64,000 nt of DNA, taken from NCBI RefSeq assembly GCF_900188175.1, contig NZ_FZOQ01000005.1, forward strand, positions 212,571-276,570, given 5' to 3'. Made by a program: the position numbers and the translations under genes. Source of the DNA: Pontibacter ummariensis (GTDB lineage Bacteria > Bacteroidota > Bacteroidia > Cytophagales > Hymenobacteraceae). This document shows positions 52,665 through 61,903 of the stretch, piece after piece (the stretch's first letter is position 1; the number at the start of each line of letters is the position of its first letter). The notes beneath the pieces were generated by a model. That model did not search any database. It was not told where the DNA came from and was given only the letters and a program-made list of their open reading frames with translations.

Positions 52665-55235
52665 ATGAAACAAAGTTTACTCGTTCTTGTCCTGCTAATG
52701 CTATTTACTAGCTTAGCGCCAAGAGATCTGTATGCTCAAGGTACCGTTACAGGTAAAGTTGTTGATGTCACAACAAAAGAGCCTTTACCCGGAGCAACGA
52801 TCATTCTGAAAGGAACAAGCCAAGCCGTTCCGGCCTCTGCGGATGGTACCTTCAGTATCAAAGTAGAGGATGGCAGCGCTTCCGCTCTCCTGGTAAATTT
52901 CATTGGTTACATCCAGAAAGAAATTTCGATTGCCGGCCTTAAAGGCTCCAAGAACTTAGGAAACATCCTGCTAGAGCCAAACACTACTTCTATCAATGAA
53001 GTGATTGTTACGGCTAACAGCTTCGCGATTGAGCGTGAGACGCCGGTTGCCATGTCTACGATCACGAGTGAGATCATCACCGAGAAAGCCAGTAACCAGG
53101 AGTTCCCTGAGCTGCTGAAGTCTACTCCGGGCGTATACGCTACCAAGCAGGGTGGTGGTTTCGGTGACTCCAGAATTAACGTAAGGGGTTTCAGCAGCGA
53201 GAACGTGGCCGTGATGATCAACGGCGTTCCAGTAAACGACATGGAAAACGGTTCTGTTTACTGGTCTAACTGGGCTGGTCTGACAGACTTAACCAGAACC
53301 ATGCAGGTGCAGCGCGGCTTGGGTGCCGCTAAAGTGGCGGTGCCTTCCCTCGGTGGTACTGTTAACATCATCACAAAAACTACAGATGCCACGAAAGGTG
53401 GTTCTGTTTTCTATGGTATTGGTAACGACGGTTATAACAAGCTTTCTTTCGCTTACTCTACTGGCCTGACTGAAAACAACTGGGCTTTCTCTGTAGCTGG
53501 TTCTAAAACAGAGGGTGACGGTTGGGCTGAAGGTCTTCAGTTTAAAGGTTACAACTACTTCTTCAACGTTTCTAAGCTGTTCAACGAGAAGCACACACTT
53601 TCTCTTACAGGCTTCGGTGCCCCACAGTGGCACGGACAGCGTCAGAACAGACAGCTGATCCAGACATTCCGTAATGCGCCACAAGGCCTGAAGTACAACG
53701 CTGATTGGGGATATTTGAACGGTGAGGTGGTAAACGTAGAGGATAACTTCTACCACAAGCCACAGTTCTCCCTGAACCACTACTGGACAATTGATGAGAC
53801 TTCCTCTCTTTCTACTGCTGCTTACGCTTCTGTAGGTAACGGCGGCGGCGGCGGATTCGCTGGTTCATTGCTTCGCACAGGAAACCAGTTCTCTCCGTAT
53901 GACCTGGATGCTACGTACGACCTGAACCAGGCCGCGGCTGATGGGGCTGCAATTGGCTACCTGAGAGCTTCCCGCAACAACCACAACTGGTACGGTGTGT
54001 TGTCTACTTATACCAAGAGCCTGAACGATAAGTTCGACCTTTTGGGAGGTCTTGACATGCGTTACTACAAAGGCATGCACTATACAGAGGTAACAAACCT
54101 GCTGGGTGCGGACTATGTGCTGGACAAGACAAACAAGAACAACCCTGTTAACAGGGCAAAAGAAGGCGATAAGATCAGCTACTACAACGATGGTATCGTG
54201 TTGTGGGAGGGTGGCTTCCTGCAGGGTGAGTACAAGACAGGCCCGCTTGCTGCGTTCCTTTCTCTTTCTGCTTCTAATACTTCTTACAAGCGTATCGACT
54301 ACTTCAACTACCTGGACAGTGATTCGCAGCAGGAAACTGATTTCCAGAACTTCTTTGGCTACCAGGTAAAAGGTGGTGCGAACTATAACCTGAACGAAAG
54401 CCACAATGTGTTTGCCAACCTGGGTTACTTTGAGAAAGCTCCGTCTTTCGACGCGGTATTCCAGAACTACAGAAACGATATCAACCCGGACGCTGAAAAC
54501 CAGAAAATCCTGAGCTACGAGTTGGGCTATGGTTACAGAACAGCTAAACTGAGCGCTAACATTAACGTGTACAGCACTACCTGGAAAGACAGAACATTCA
54601 CGAAGTCTTTCCAAGGCCCGAACGGCACCCCGTTCTTCGCGAACCTGCTAGGTGTGAACGCCCGCCACGAAGGTGTGGAACTGGACTTCTTCTACCAGCC
54701 TACTACAGCAATCAAACTAAGAGGTATGGTGTCGGTAGGAGACTGGAGATGGTTGAACAACCTGAAGGCAGTTGATATCTATGACGAGCAGCAAAACAAA
54801 GTAGGCTTTGTGAATGAGATTCACATGGCCAACGTGAAAGTAGGAGACGCTGCCCAGACTACTGCCTCTATTGGCTTAGACTATCAGGTGGTAGAAGACC
54901 TGAAGCTGGGTGTGGATTACAACTACTATTCTGATTACTACGGTGACTTTGATCCTACAAACCTGAACGTAGAAGGCCTTACTCCTTGGGAGGCTCCAAC
55001 CTATGGCCTTGTAGACATGAACGCCGTGTTCAAATTTAAGCTCGGTAGCTTAAGCGCTTCGCTTTATGCTAACGTGAACAACCTGCTGAACACAGAGTAC
55101 ATCAGCGATGCCAGAGCTACATTTGACGCAAGAAAAGTAGGCGACAGAACAGAGTACATCAGCGATGCTTCTAACTCTACTGTGTTCTTTGGCACTGGCA
55201 GAACCTGGACAACTGGTCTGAAAATCAATTTCTAA
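52665..55235 (+). CDS. TonB-dependent receptor
   Basis: The protein has 856 residues with a signal peptide at 1-24 (ending LYAQ). A carboxypeptidase-regulatory-like domain is at about 27-110 (VTGKVVDVTTKEPLPGATIIL), a plug at about 115-235 (EFPELLKSTPGVYATKQGGGFGDSRINVRGFSSENVAVMINGVPVNDMENG), and the barrel ends in TTGLKINF. It is shorter than SusC and lacks SusC-specific motifs, so it is a classical TonB-dependent importer (metal chelate, vitamin or peptide). Codons look highly biased. A repeat lipoprotein gene follows 22 bases downstream and is probably its partner. The promoter module matches the divergent receptor gene. Confidence 0.9.
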   Translation: MKQSLLVLVLLMLFTSLAPRDLYAQGTVTGKVVDVTTKEPLPGATIILKGTSQAVPASADGTFSIKVEDGSASALLVNFIGYIQKEISIAGLKGSKNLGNILLEPNTTSINEVIVTANSFAIERETPVAMSTITSEIITEKASNQEFPELLKSTPGVYATKQGGGFGDSRINVRGFSSENVAVMINGVPVNDMENGSVYWSNWAGLTDLTRTMQVQRGLGAAKVAVPSLGGTVNIITKTTDATKGGSVFYGIGNDGYNKLSFAYSTGLTENNWAFSVAGSKTEGDGWAEGLQFKGYNYFFNVSKLFNEKHTLSLTGFGAPQWHGQRQNRQLIQTFRNAPQGLKYNADWGYLNGEVVNVEDNFYHKPQFSLNHYWTIDETSSLSTAAYASVGNGGGGGFAGSLLRTGNQFSPYDLDATYDLNQAAADGAAIGYLRASRNNHNWYGVLSTYTKSLNDKFDLLGGLDMRYYKGMHYTEVTNLLGADYVLDKTNKNNPVNRAKEGDKISYYNDGIVLWEGGFLQGEYKTGPLAAFLSLSASNTSYKRIDYFNYLDSDSQQETDFQNFFGYQVKGGANYNLNESHNVFANLGYFEKAPSFDAVFQNYRNDINPDAENQKILSYELGYGYRTAKLSANINVYSTTWKDRTFTKSFQGPNGTPFFANLLGVNARHEGVELDFFYQPTTAIKLRGMVSVGDWRWLNNLKAVDIYDEQQNKVGFVNEIHMANVKVGDAAQTTASIGLDYQVVEDLKLGVDYNYYSDYYGDFDPTNLNVEGLTPWEAPTYGLVDMNAVFKFKLGSLSASLYANVNNLLNTEYISDARATFDARKVGDRTEYISDASNSTVFFGTGRTWTTGLKINF

Positions 55236-55257
55236 ACAGTAGTAAAGCAGAATTAAA

Positions 55258-56424
55258 ATGAAAAAGTATATATATCTGATTGTCTCTTTCGCCGCATTTA
55301 CCTTTACTGCGTGCGATCCTATGGAGGACGTATATGAGGAGCTGGATCAGTTAAACCCGGATGTTTACGCACCTGAGCTGGCTATTGAGTTAGCAAGCAA
55401 AGACTATGAGCTCCTGAAAGGTAAGACAGGGGTACCTGCTTACGTAGCCAAAGACTATTACTTTAAGTCTGAGGCAGAAGCGGCAGAGCTTATCCCACAG
55501 ATCCTGAACAGCAAGTACCCGCAGTTCGATAACGGAACGTCTGTTACGGTTACTTATAACGAACTGGTACAGAAGTTCAACGAGAACACTACCTCTGGTG
55601 TCGTAAAGTACACCGTAACAGAGGAGGATTATGATGCGCTGGGCGAGCGTTACCCTAACTTCAACAGCGCGGAGGACTTGATTAACTTTCTGGAGTATAA
55701 GTACCCCTCCCCACAAGAGAACCAACTGGTTGTCCTGACTTATGACTACTATGCATCAGGTTCTACAAGCACGCTGGTGGGTTCCTTCCTGTATACCAAC
55801 GGAGAATGGGTAGTTGCCTACCATGTAACACCGGAAAACTATGATTCTGTTGGAAATGGTCGCTACGATAACTTCGAAGCAAAGGACGAGGAGTCGCTCC
55901 CGGCATACTTCAACAAGTTTCTTAGTGAAAAATTCCTTGCTGCTAAGACAGGCGAAATCAAGTATGTAAGCTATGCTTACTATAGCGGTAGGACTTCCCA
56001 GGAGATCTACACCATGATGTACAATGGCACAAAGTGGGTAGCTGTTGAAGCAACCATTACTGTGGCAAAAGCTTTGCAGTTTGCCAAGCAGGACGGTAAC
56101 TGGAAACCAGATCTGACTGTTCGTTACGACTTGGTTGCTGCCGATTACCAGTGGATTGCTGCTAACCCTGCGCTTGGCAACGAGAGCAACAGAGCGAACC
56201 TGGCTTCTTACGGTAACTTCTACCAAAGCAGCACGACTTCATCTAACTACTGGAGCCCAGAGGCTGTTTTGAAAGCGCTGGGAGCCCTGCTGAAGAACAA
56301 GTATCCTGCTGCTGAGGAAGGACAGAAGTTCCAGCTGACCTACGCTGCTTACAAAGGTGGTAACATTGCTGTGACAGTAACACTGATTCTGGAGAACGGC
56401 GAGTACGTAGAGTACAAGAAATAG
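55258..56424 (+). CDS. Lipoprotein built of repeated units, partner of the TonB receptor
   Basis: The protein has 388 residues. The lipoprotein signal ends at FTAC (Cys19), followed by DPMEDVYEELDQ, an acidic segment suggesting export to the surface. The body shows a unit of roughly 70-90 residues repeated at least three times: each has Y-x-N-F, a helix ending in NKY or EKY (for example INFLEYKYP, FNKFLSEKF, LGALLKNKYP), a strand VLTYDYYASG / VSYAYYSGRT / LTYAAYKGGN, and a strand with NGEWV / NGTKWV / NGEYVEY. A shorter copy lies at the N-terminus (EAAELIPQILNSKYPQF). I know of no family. Being in one transcript with a TonB receptor, it may capture the ligand as SusD does in SusCD pairs, without being related to SusD. 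Confidence 0.75.
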   Translation: MKKYIYLIVSFAAFTFTACDPMEDVYEELDQLNPDVYAPELAIELASKDYELLKGKTGVPAYVAKDYYFKSEAEAAELIPQILNSKYPQFDNGTSVTVTYNELVQKFNENTTSGVVKYTVTEEDYDALGERYPNFNSAEDLINFLEYKYPSPQENQLVVLTYDYYASGSTSTLVGSFLYTNGEWVVAYHVTPENYDSVGNGRYDNFEAKDEESLPAYFNKFLSEKFLAAKTGEIKYVSYAYYSGRTSQEIYTMMYNGTKWVAVEATITVAKALQFAKQDGNWKPDLTVRYDLVAADYQWIAANPALGNESNRANLASYGNFYQSSTTSSNYWSPEAVLKALGALLKNKYPAAEEGQKFQLTYAAYKGGNIAVTVTLILENGEYVEYKK

Positions 56425-56443
56425 CCCTTTTCACGGTTCATAA

Positions 56444-56481
56444 ACAAAAGGCCCTCAGGTGAAAACCTGAGGGCCTTTTGT
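56444..56481. terminator. Bidirectional terminator with GAAA tetraloop
   Basis: ACAAAAGGCCCTCAGGT (56444-56460), loop GAAA, ACCTGAGGGCCTTTTGT (56465-56481): a perfect 17-bp stem between the lipoprotein gene and the convergent receptor gene. Confidence 0.93.
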
Positions 56482-56499
56482 TCTTCATGGCTTGTAAGC

Positions 56500-59400
56500 T
56501 TAGTTAAAAATGTAGCGCAAGCCTATTTGTCCTTGCCACCTCGAGTCAAACGGGGCTATGTTGTAGGCGACGGTATTCGGGTTGAACGTAAAAGTAGGCT
56601 CTCCCGCATCGTTCAGGCCTTCGTAGAAGATTACCTCGTTGGCGCTGTTGCTTACAAAGTACTGGCGCCCCCAATCTTTGTTGATCAGGTTACCCACATT
56701 AAAGATGTCGAAGGTGAGTTGGAAGGTGTGGAGGTTTTCCTCTGTTCTGATGTAGAAGTTTTGCAGGATACGTATGTCGAACTGGTGTGTCCACGGCATT
56801 CGTGCCCCATAACGTTCGGCGTACTCTCCTCTGCGCTCACTGAGGTAATCATCTGCCTCAATAAAGGCATCCAGCGCCTCCCACTGTTCTTCGGCGGTAC
56901 CAAGGTCTTCATCGTCTATCAGGTTAATTTCACTCCTGTCGCGGGGGATATAAATCAGGTCATTCGCAAAGTTGCCTTCCCGGTTCAGGTCTCCGTTGTA
57001 CAGGTAGGTGAAAGGCAAACCAGACTGTCCTTGATAAAACAGGGTAATGCCTGTAGAAAAGTTGTCCTCGCCCCACTCGAACAGGTATCCCGTAGTGGCG
57101 ATAATCCGATGGCGAATGTCGTAGCGAGAGTAAGACAGGGCAGGATCGTTCGGGTTGTTCACGATCTGGTTAAACTCGTAGTTCGACAGCGCTGTGGAAC
57201 TGGTGCCGCTGTTCACGTCTTTCGATACCCCATAGGTATAGGCTACCTTGGTTTGCAGGCCGTTAACAAAGTCTTTCCTGAGCTGGCCGGTAACACTGTA
57301 ACGATAGCCCTCATCTGTGTTGTCCAGTAACACAATGTTCGTGTAATCCGGGTTTATGCGCCGGTTGCGAGGGTAAACGAAACGGTTATCCGCACCAGCC
57401 AGTCTTCCTTCCGGCTCCACCAGGTTCAGGTCCCGGTACACGACGTCGTTAAGGGTTTTGGAATAAATACCTTCCACTGTCAGGTAGACGTCGTAGGGCA
57501 GGGTATAATCGAAAGCCAGGTTGCTTCGCCACACCTGCGGGAGTTTAAAGTCATCCCCAATCACGTTTATCTCAAAAGTCTGCGGTATGGTTGGGTCTAT
57601 CAGTTGGTTTACGTCCTCCACAAAGCCTGCAGGGTTACGCCGGTCGAGGGTACCCAGAATGGTACCGGTGTTTATAAACTGGTTAGATAGCCAGACAAAA
57701 GGCACGCGGCCCGTGAAGATACCTGTACCACCCCTTATCTGGAAGTTGCGTTCGTCTGTGGGCGTATAGTTGAACCCGAAACGCGGTGCCCATAAGAGTT
57801 GCCCGCTTGGTGTCCGGTCTGTTTCCAGGTCAGGATAAATGTCGCTGAAATCTCTCTCCAGCTTTAGGTTTTCTGCGGGCTCGTCCGGGAAAATCGGCAC
57901 GTCCACACGTAGTCCCAAGGTCAGCCTGAGCTGTTCGGAGGCTGTGTAGTCGTCCTGAGCGTAAAAGCTAAGCTGCATGGCATCAAACTCTGCCGCTGGC
58001 CTTTCCTCGTCTGTTAGGGAGTAGGTAGCGCGGACCCTGTTGGGGATGTCGTTGTAAAAATCGTTTAGCCCCCTGAAGTCCCATCTGCCATTGAAGTTGT
58101 TGATGAACAGGTTACGGAAGCTGAAGAACTCATTGTGCGTTCCAACGGTAATGTTGTGGCGCCCCTCCAGGAAAGTGAGGTTATCGGTGAACTCAAAAAT
58201 GTCCTGATCCAGTTCGTTGGCGGTAGAGGAACGCTGCGAGCCAAACTCAAACCTGCCGATAGGATCCGATATCGTTACTTGCGGGAAAAACTCTCCCTCC
58301 GTTTCGCGGTCTTCCCGGATCCTAGTGTACCCGATGATCAGGTTATTGGCTATATCGTTTTCAAAACGACTGCTTAGCTCCAGCACTGTACTGTTGGTGA
58401 CACTGTTGAACCGGTACGCGTTGTTGCCAAAACGGAGTTCGTTCCGGCTCCTGCTTATGTTATAATCAAAGGCGTCTACATAATTGTGGCGCAGCGTGAG
58501 CTGGTGATTGTTGCTGATGTTCCAGTCAATTCGCCCAAACCACTTGTCACTCTGTGTCTCTCTGTCGATAGCGCCAAAGGAGCCCACGTCATAGCCGTAT
58601 CTGGCCAGTACCGTATCAGCAAGGTTCCGCGTTATGTCTAAAGGAATCTGTGACTCAGGGGAGCCGGGGGCAAAGCGCACGGGTTCCGTAATGCGGGTTG
58701 CATCATAGTTAAAGAAAAAGAACAGCTTATCCCTTATGATGGGGCCGCCCAGGCGCACGCCATACTGGTAGTTGCTAAAATCGTCGGCTCTTTCGCGGGG
58801 CCCCTCAACAGACTTACCGATGATGTCCTCGTTTCTCGCGAAGCCATAAACAGAGCCTGAGAAGGTATTATCGCCTGATCGCGTTACAGCATTTATACCG
58901 CCACCGGTAAAATTACCCAGCTTTACATCGTAAGGCGCTACGACCACATGTATCTGCTCAATCGCGTCCAGCGAGATTGGTTGCGTGCCTGCCTGCCCGC
59001 CCGGCGTACCGCTGCCAGACAGACCAAACACGTCGTTGTTCACGGCGCCGTCGATGGTGATATTGTTGTAGCGGTTGTTGGTGCCGGCAATAGAGTTTCC
59101 TGCTGCCTGCGGCGTAAGACGCGTAAAGTCTTGTAAGCTGCGGTTTAGGGTAGGGAGCGTCCGAAGCTGTTCCCGGGTTATGCTGGTGGCCGCACCCGTG
59201 CGGTCCTGGTTAAAGATATCGTTCTGTTCCCCGATTACCTCTATCTCACCCAGCTGATTGGCACTTTCCGGTAATTGGAAGTCTACGCGCGTCAATTGGC
59301 CTAAGATAAGCTCTATCCCTTCTACCCGTTGTTCCTGGTAGCCTATATAAGAGGTGGCAACGGTATAAGGCCCCCCCACACGCATGTTCTGAATATTGTA

Positions 59401-59604
59401 ATAGCCTTCTGCGTTAGTGGTGGCTACATATTGCGTATTAGTTGGTTGGTGTATGGCAATGACAGTAGCACCGGGAAGAGGCGTTTTGCTCTGGTCGGTT
59501 ACAACGCCAACTAAAGCTGCTGAAGTAAGCCCCTGTGCCCATGCGAATTGCACTATTAGTACCATGGTAAAGCACAGAAGCAAACGTTTGTAAAGAAAAT
59601 TCAT
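56500..59604 (-). CDS. Oar-like TonB-dependent receptor (second copy)
   Basis: The protein has 1034 residues. The ATG at 59604 is chosen because it starts the signal peptide (MNFLYKRLLLCFTMVLIVQF, cleavage after WAQ); a GTG further upstream is less likely. The carboxypeptidase-regulatory domain (GVVTDQSKTPLPGATVIAIH), the plug (LPTLNRSLQDFTRLTPQAAG, APYDVKLGNFTGGGINAVTRSGDNTFSG) and the C-terminus (IGLRYIFN) match the paralogue at 48397-51693 closely. Its codon use is less biased and it has no GCGCGC palindrome promoter, so it is probably expressed differently. Substrate unknown. Confidence 0.88.
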   Translation of the reverse strand: MNFLYKRLLLCFTMVLIVQFAWAQGLTSAALVGVVTDQSKTPLPGATVIAIHQPTNTQYVATTNAEGYYNIQNMRVGGPYTVATSYIGYQEQRVEGIELILGQLTRVDFQLPESANQLGEIEVIGEQNDIFNQDRTGAATSITREQLRTLPTLNRSLQDFTRLTPQAAGNSIAGTNNRYNNITIDGAVNNDVFGLSGSGTPGGQAGTQPISLDAIEQIHVVVAPYDVKLGNFTGGGINAVTRSGDNTFSGSVYGFARNEDIIGKSVEGPRERADDFSNYQYGVRLGGPIIRDKLFFFFNYDATRITEPVRFAPGSPESQIPLDITRNLADTVLARYGYDVGSFGAIDRETQSDKWFGRIDWNISNNHQLTLRHNYVDAFDYNISRSRNELRFGNNAYRFNSVTNSTVLELSSRFENDIANNLIIGYTRIREDRETEGEFFPQVTISDPIGRFEFGSQRSSTANELDQDIFEFTDNLTFLEGRHNITVGTHNEFFSFRNLFINNFNGRWDFRGLNDFYNDIPNRVRATYSLTDEERPAAEFDAMQLSFYAQDDYTASEQLRLTLGLRVDVPIFPDEPAENLKLERDFSDIYPDLETDRTPSGQLLWAPRFGFNYTPTDERNFQIRGGTGIFTGRVPFVWLSNQFINTGTILGTLDRRNPAGFVEDVNQLIDPTIPQTFEINVIGDDFKLPQVWRSNLAFDYTLPYDVYLTVEGIYSKTLNDVVYRDLNLVEPEGRLAGADNRFVYPRNRRINPDYTNIVLLDNTDEGYRYSVTGQLRKDFVNGLQTKVAYTYGVSKDVNSGTSSTALSNYEFNQIVNNPNDPALSYSRYDIRHRIIATTGYLFEWGEDNFSTGITLFYQGQSGLPFTYLYNGDLNREGNFANDLIYIPRDRSEINLIDDEDLGTAEEQWEALDAFIEADDYLSERRGEYAERYGARMPWTHQFDIRILQNFYIRTEENLHTFQLTFDIFNVGNLINKDWGRQYFVSNSANEVIFYEGLNDAGEPTFTFNPNTVAYNIAPFDSRWQGQIGLRYIFN

Positions 59605-59722
59605 AATACTTAAATAACTAATTGAAAAAGAATTATTCACTTAGCTATTAAGTACGTGCGTAATAGGTTTTGTATGTTATGTTTGCATAAAAATCTGTTA
59701 CAGACCCTTTTAAAAGGGGGCC

Positions 59723-60364
59723 TTAGAACACGGGAGGACGCACAGCTTTTATAAATATCCTTTGGTAATAGTCAGAATACAGGTTGTTTTCGACCACACC
59801 CAGGGAGGTAGAGGCATGTATAAATTTCACCTCTTTATCGTTAATCACCTCTGTTACCATGCCCACATGCGTTATATCACGGCTGTGTTTGTTAGCCCCA
59901 AAGAACACCAGGTCGCCTTCCTTTATGTCTTTGGTCCTGATGCTGTTGCCAAACCGGCTCTGCTCCTCAGAGGTACGGGGTAGCAGCACGTCTATGCTTT
60001 GAAAAGAAGCGCAGAGCAGGCCGGAGCAGTCCATGCCTATGCGTGTAGTGCCACCCCATTTATAGGGAGTGCCCGTGTACGAGCGGGCTGCTTGTACCAC
60101 CGTAGCTACATTTTTTTCCAGATGGCGGGAGCTCCGAGCGCGATTCCGGCTAGTCTGCTCTTTTGAGGCTAGATTGTGGTCATCACCGCCGTTTCTTCTG
60201 GCAAGCCTGCGAGCGCGGCGTTCCTGGCGCTTTGCCTCTGCAATCTCACGGGCAGACCTGTACTCCTCACCGCGTTTACTGAAGACAGGTTGGGAGGACT
60301 GGCAGGAGGCCAGTAGCAACAGGAAAAAGGCTAAAAGGGTGGTCGTAGTATGGAGTGTTTTCAA
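59723..60364 (-). CDS. NlpC/P60-family cell wall peptidase lipoprotein
   Basis: The protein has 213 residues. No ATG is available before the signal sequence; TTG at 60364 fits, giving [21 protein letters not shown] with lipidation at Cys21. Residues 40-85 are a very basic linker ([13 protein letters not shown]). The NlpC/P60 domain at about 88-213 has the catalytic Cys113 (GMDCSGL), His166 (ITHVGMV) and His183 (FIHAST). Such enzymes cut peptide cross-links or stems of peptidoglycan. It stands alone, 118 bases after the start of the Oar-like gene on the same strand. Confidence 0.88.
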   Translation of the reverse strand: MKTLHTTTTLLAFFLLLLASCQSSQPVFSKRGEEYRSAREIAEAKRQERRARRLARRNGGDDHNLASKEQTSRNRARSSRHLEKNVATVVQAARSYTGTPYKWGGTTRIGMDCSGLLCASFQSIDVLLPRTSEEQSRFGNSIRTKDIKEGDLVFFGANKHSRDITHVGMVTEVINDKEVKFIHASTSLGVVENNLYSDYYQRIFIKAVRPPVF

Positions 60365-60489
60365 AGCGTACTTAAGCAGTGTATTCTCGAAAGTATTATT
60401 ACTTGCTAATATACTGATAAGCCGTCTTTTCTAAAACAAAATTTGAAGCGGCAGGATTTTTAAGTTGAGGCAAAACCTTTAAAAGCAAT

Positions 60490-60516
60490 AGGCGCAGAAC
60501 TCATCGAGCTGCGCCT
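60490..60516 (-). terminator. Hairpin terminator after the small Asn/Gln-rich gene
   Basis: AGGCGCAG (60490-60497) pairs with CTGCGCCT (60509-60516); on the minus strand it runs into ATTGCTTTT. It closes the 61753-60565 transcript. Confidence 0.65.
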
Positions 60517-60564
60517 GTTTCACCTGTCCAAGGATAGTAGTGCTATGCTTGTAGCGCTTCCCTT

Positions 60565-60837
60565 TCATTTGCTGTTGTCTTTTCTGTTTTTAAAGGTCTC
60601 GTTTAGATCCAGATACTTTTGCTCTGCCAGTAGCTCGTAGTCCATGCCGCGCAGGTTTAACCACGACTGCATCAGGTTAATGTGAGACTCGTTTAGCGGG
60701 GCCTGCTGTGGCGTTCGGGGTGATGCGTGATGCTGTTGGTTTCTCATTTGGTCCTGTTTGTTTGGTGATGGATTATAGTTTTCGTTAAATCTGTTCGCGT
60801 TAAATGCTGATTCATTAAAAGGTTGCTCTGTTCCCAT
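60565..60837 (-). CDS. Small Asn/Gln-rich hypothetical protein (90 aa)
   Basis: The protein has no signal peptide or membrane helix. The first 50 residues are low complexity (FNESAFNANRFNENYNPSPN, QQHHASPRTPQQ). The C-terminal part looks ordered and helical (HINLMQSWLNLRGMDYELLAEQKYLDL). It lies 19 bases after the alpha/beta hydrolase gene on the same strand and is probably co-transcribed. No family recognised. Confidence 0.6.
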   Translation of the reverse strand: MGTEQPFNESAFNANRFNENYNPSPNKQDQMRNQQHHASPRTPQQAPLNESHINLMQSWLNLRGMDYELLAEQKYLDLNETFKNRKDNSK

Positions 60838-60856
60838 AGGTATTCTGCGTTAGTTC

Positions 60857-61753
60857 TTACGAGTGGTGTGTCAGTTCATGTTTTTTACTTTCTTCTTTCA
60901 TAAAGTTGCTCACGTAGTTTGCGATCTCTTCGGCATTCTCCTCCTGCAAAAAGTGCCCGCTGTCCTCAAACGGTATAACATAACACTCATGGAAAAATCT
61001 TTTCCAACACTGCAGTGCCTGTAGCTTAATCAGCTTATCGCGCTCGCCCCAAAGGATGAGTGTCGGGATGTCCTGTATCTTCTGGCGCTCACTCCAGAGT
61101 TGGTCATACCACTTGCTCACTCCAACCAGTTCGCGGGCGCAGGCCAGCTTCCTGACGTGGTCGTCCGGGTTGCCAAGGGCCTTGACGTAGTGCTGGCGTA
61201 TGGGCTCCGGCATTTTTTCCTCATCCTGAAACAACTCTTTGATAAGCGTGTGCGTCGAGACATTCAGCTTTGAGTGGAGGAACTTTCCCAGTGGGCCTAC
61301 CAGGTACTTGCTTGCCCTCGAAAAGGTTTGATGCTTAGACAAAGACCAGGTCCAGGAGTTGAGCATCACAATGCTTTTCACGTTCTCAGGATGCTTGATG
61401 GCATAAGCAAAACCGATCGGGGCCCCAAAGTCGTGCACCAGAAGGGTGATGTCTTTTAGCTGCAGATGCTCCATCAACTGCTCGAAGTTGGCAGCGTGGG
61501 CATCAGGCTTGTAGGTCCAGTTCTCCGGTTTGTCTGATAGCCCAAAGCCAAGCATGTCCATGGCAACGCAGCGGTACTTTTTGCGGAGTATTTTGATGAG
61601 GTTGCGATAAAGGAAAGACCAGACAGGTGTGCCGTGTATCATTACAATAGGCGCACCTTTGCCTTCATCTATATAATGCATCTTTCCCGCTTCAAGCTGT
61701 ATGTACTTCGACTCAAACGGATACTCTTTCTTATCCAGCCAATCAGGTTTCAT
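60857..61753 (-). CDS. Alpha/beta hydrolase, haloalkane dehalogenase-like
   Basis: The protein has 298 residues. The oxyanion segment is HGTPVWSFLYR (from residue 40). The nucleophile is Asp108 in LLVHDFGAPIGF, as in haloalkane dehalogenases and epoxide hydrolases rather than serine esterases. Other motifs are WGERDKL for the acid and DSGHFLQEE for the catalytic His. In true dehalogenases the residue after Asp is Trp, which helps hold halide; here it is Phe109, and the Asn of the HGNP motif is Thr, so halide binding may be weak. The substrate is open (epoxide, ester or haloalkane). Divergent from asnB. Confidence 0.78.
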   Translation of the reverse strand: MKPDWLDKKEYPFESKYIQLEAGKMHYIDEGKGAPIVMIHGTPVWSFLYRNLIKILRKKYRCVAMDMLGFGLSDKPENWTYKPDAHAANFEQLMEHLQLKDITLLVHDFGAPIGFAYAIKHPENVKSIVMLNSWTWSLSKHQTFSRASKYLVGPLGKFLHSKLNVSTHTLIKELFQDEEKMPEPIRQHYVKALGNPDDHVRKLACARELVGVSKWYDQLWSERQKIQDIPTLILWGERDKLIKLQALQCWKRFFHECYVIPFEDSGHFLQEENAEEIANYVSNFMKEESKKHELTHHS

Positions 61754-61903
61754 AGTGTCAGGGTGAACTGTATTATCTATACTTCGAAAGGAGGGTGGGG
61801 TTGTTGCTTCGCCGTGAAAAAAGTCCGGACGGGCCGAAAATTTTAGGAGCCGTTAACCGGCGGCCGGGCAATGGCAAAATTAGTTCTAACTTTACAGGAA
61901 GGT

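Noticed and set aside
56527..57330. 267-codon plus-strand frame inside the second Oar-like gene
   Set aside because: Antisense shadow; no motif and the opposite strand is a certain receptor.
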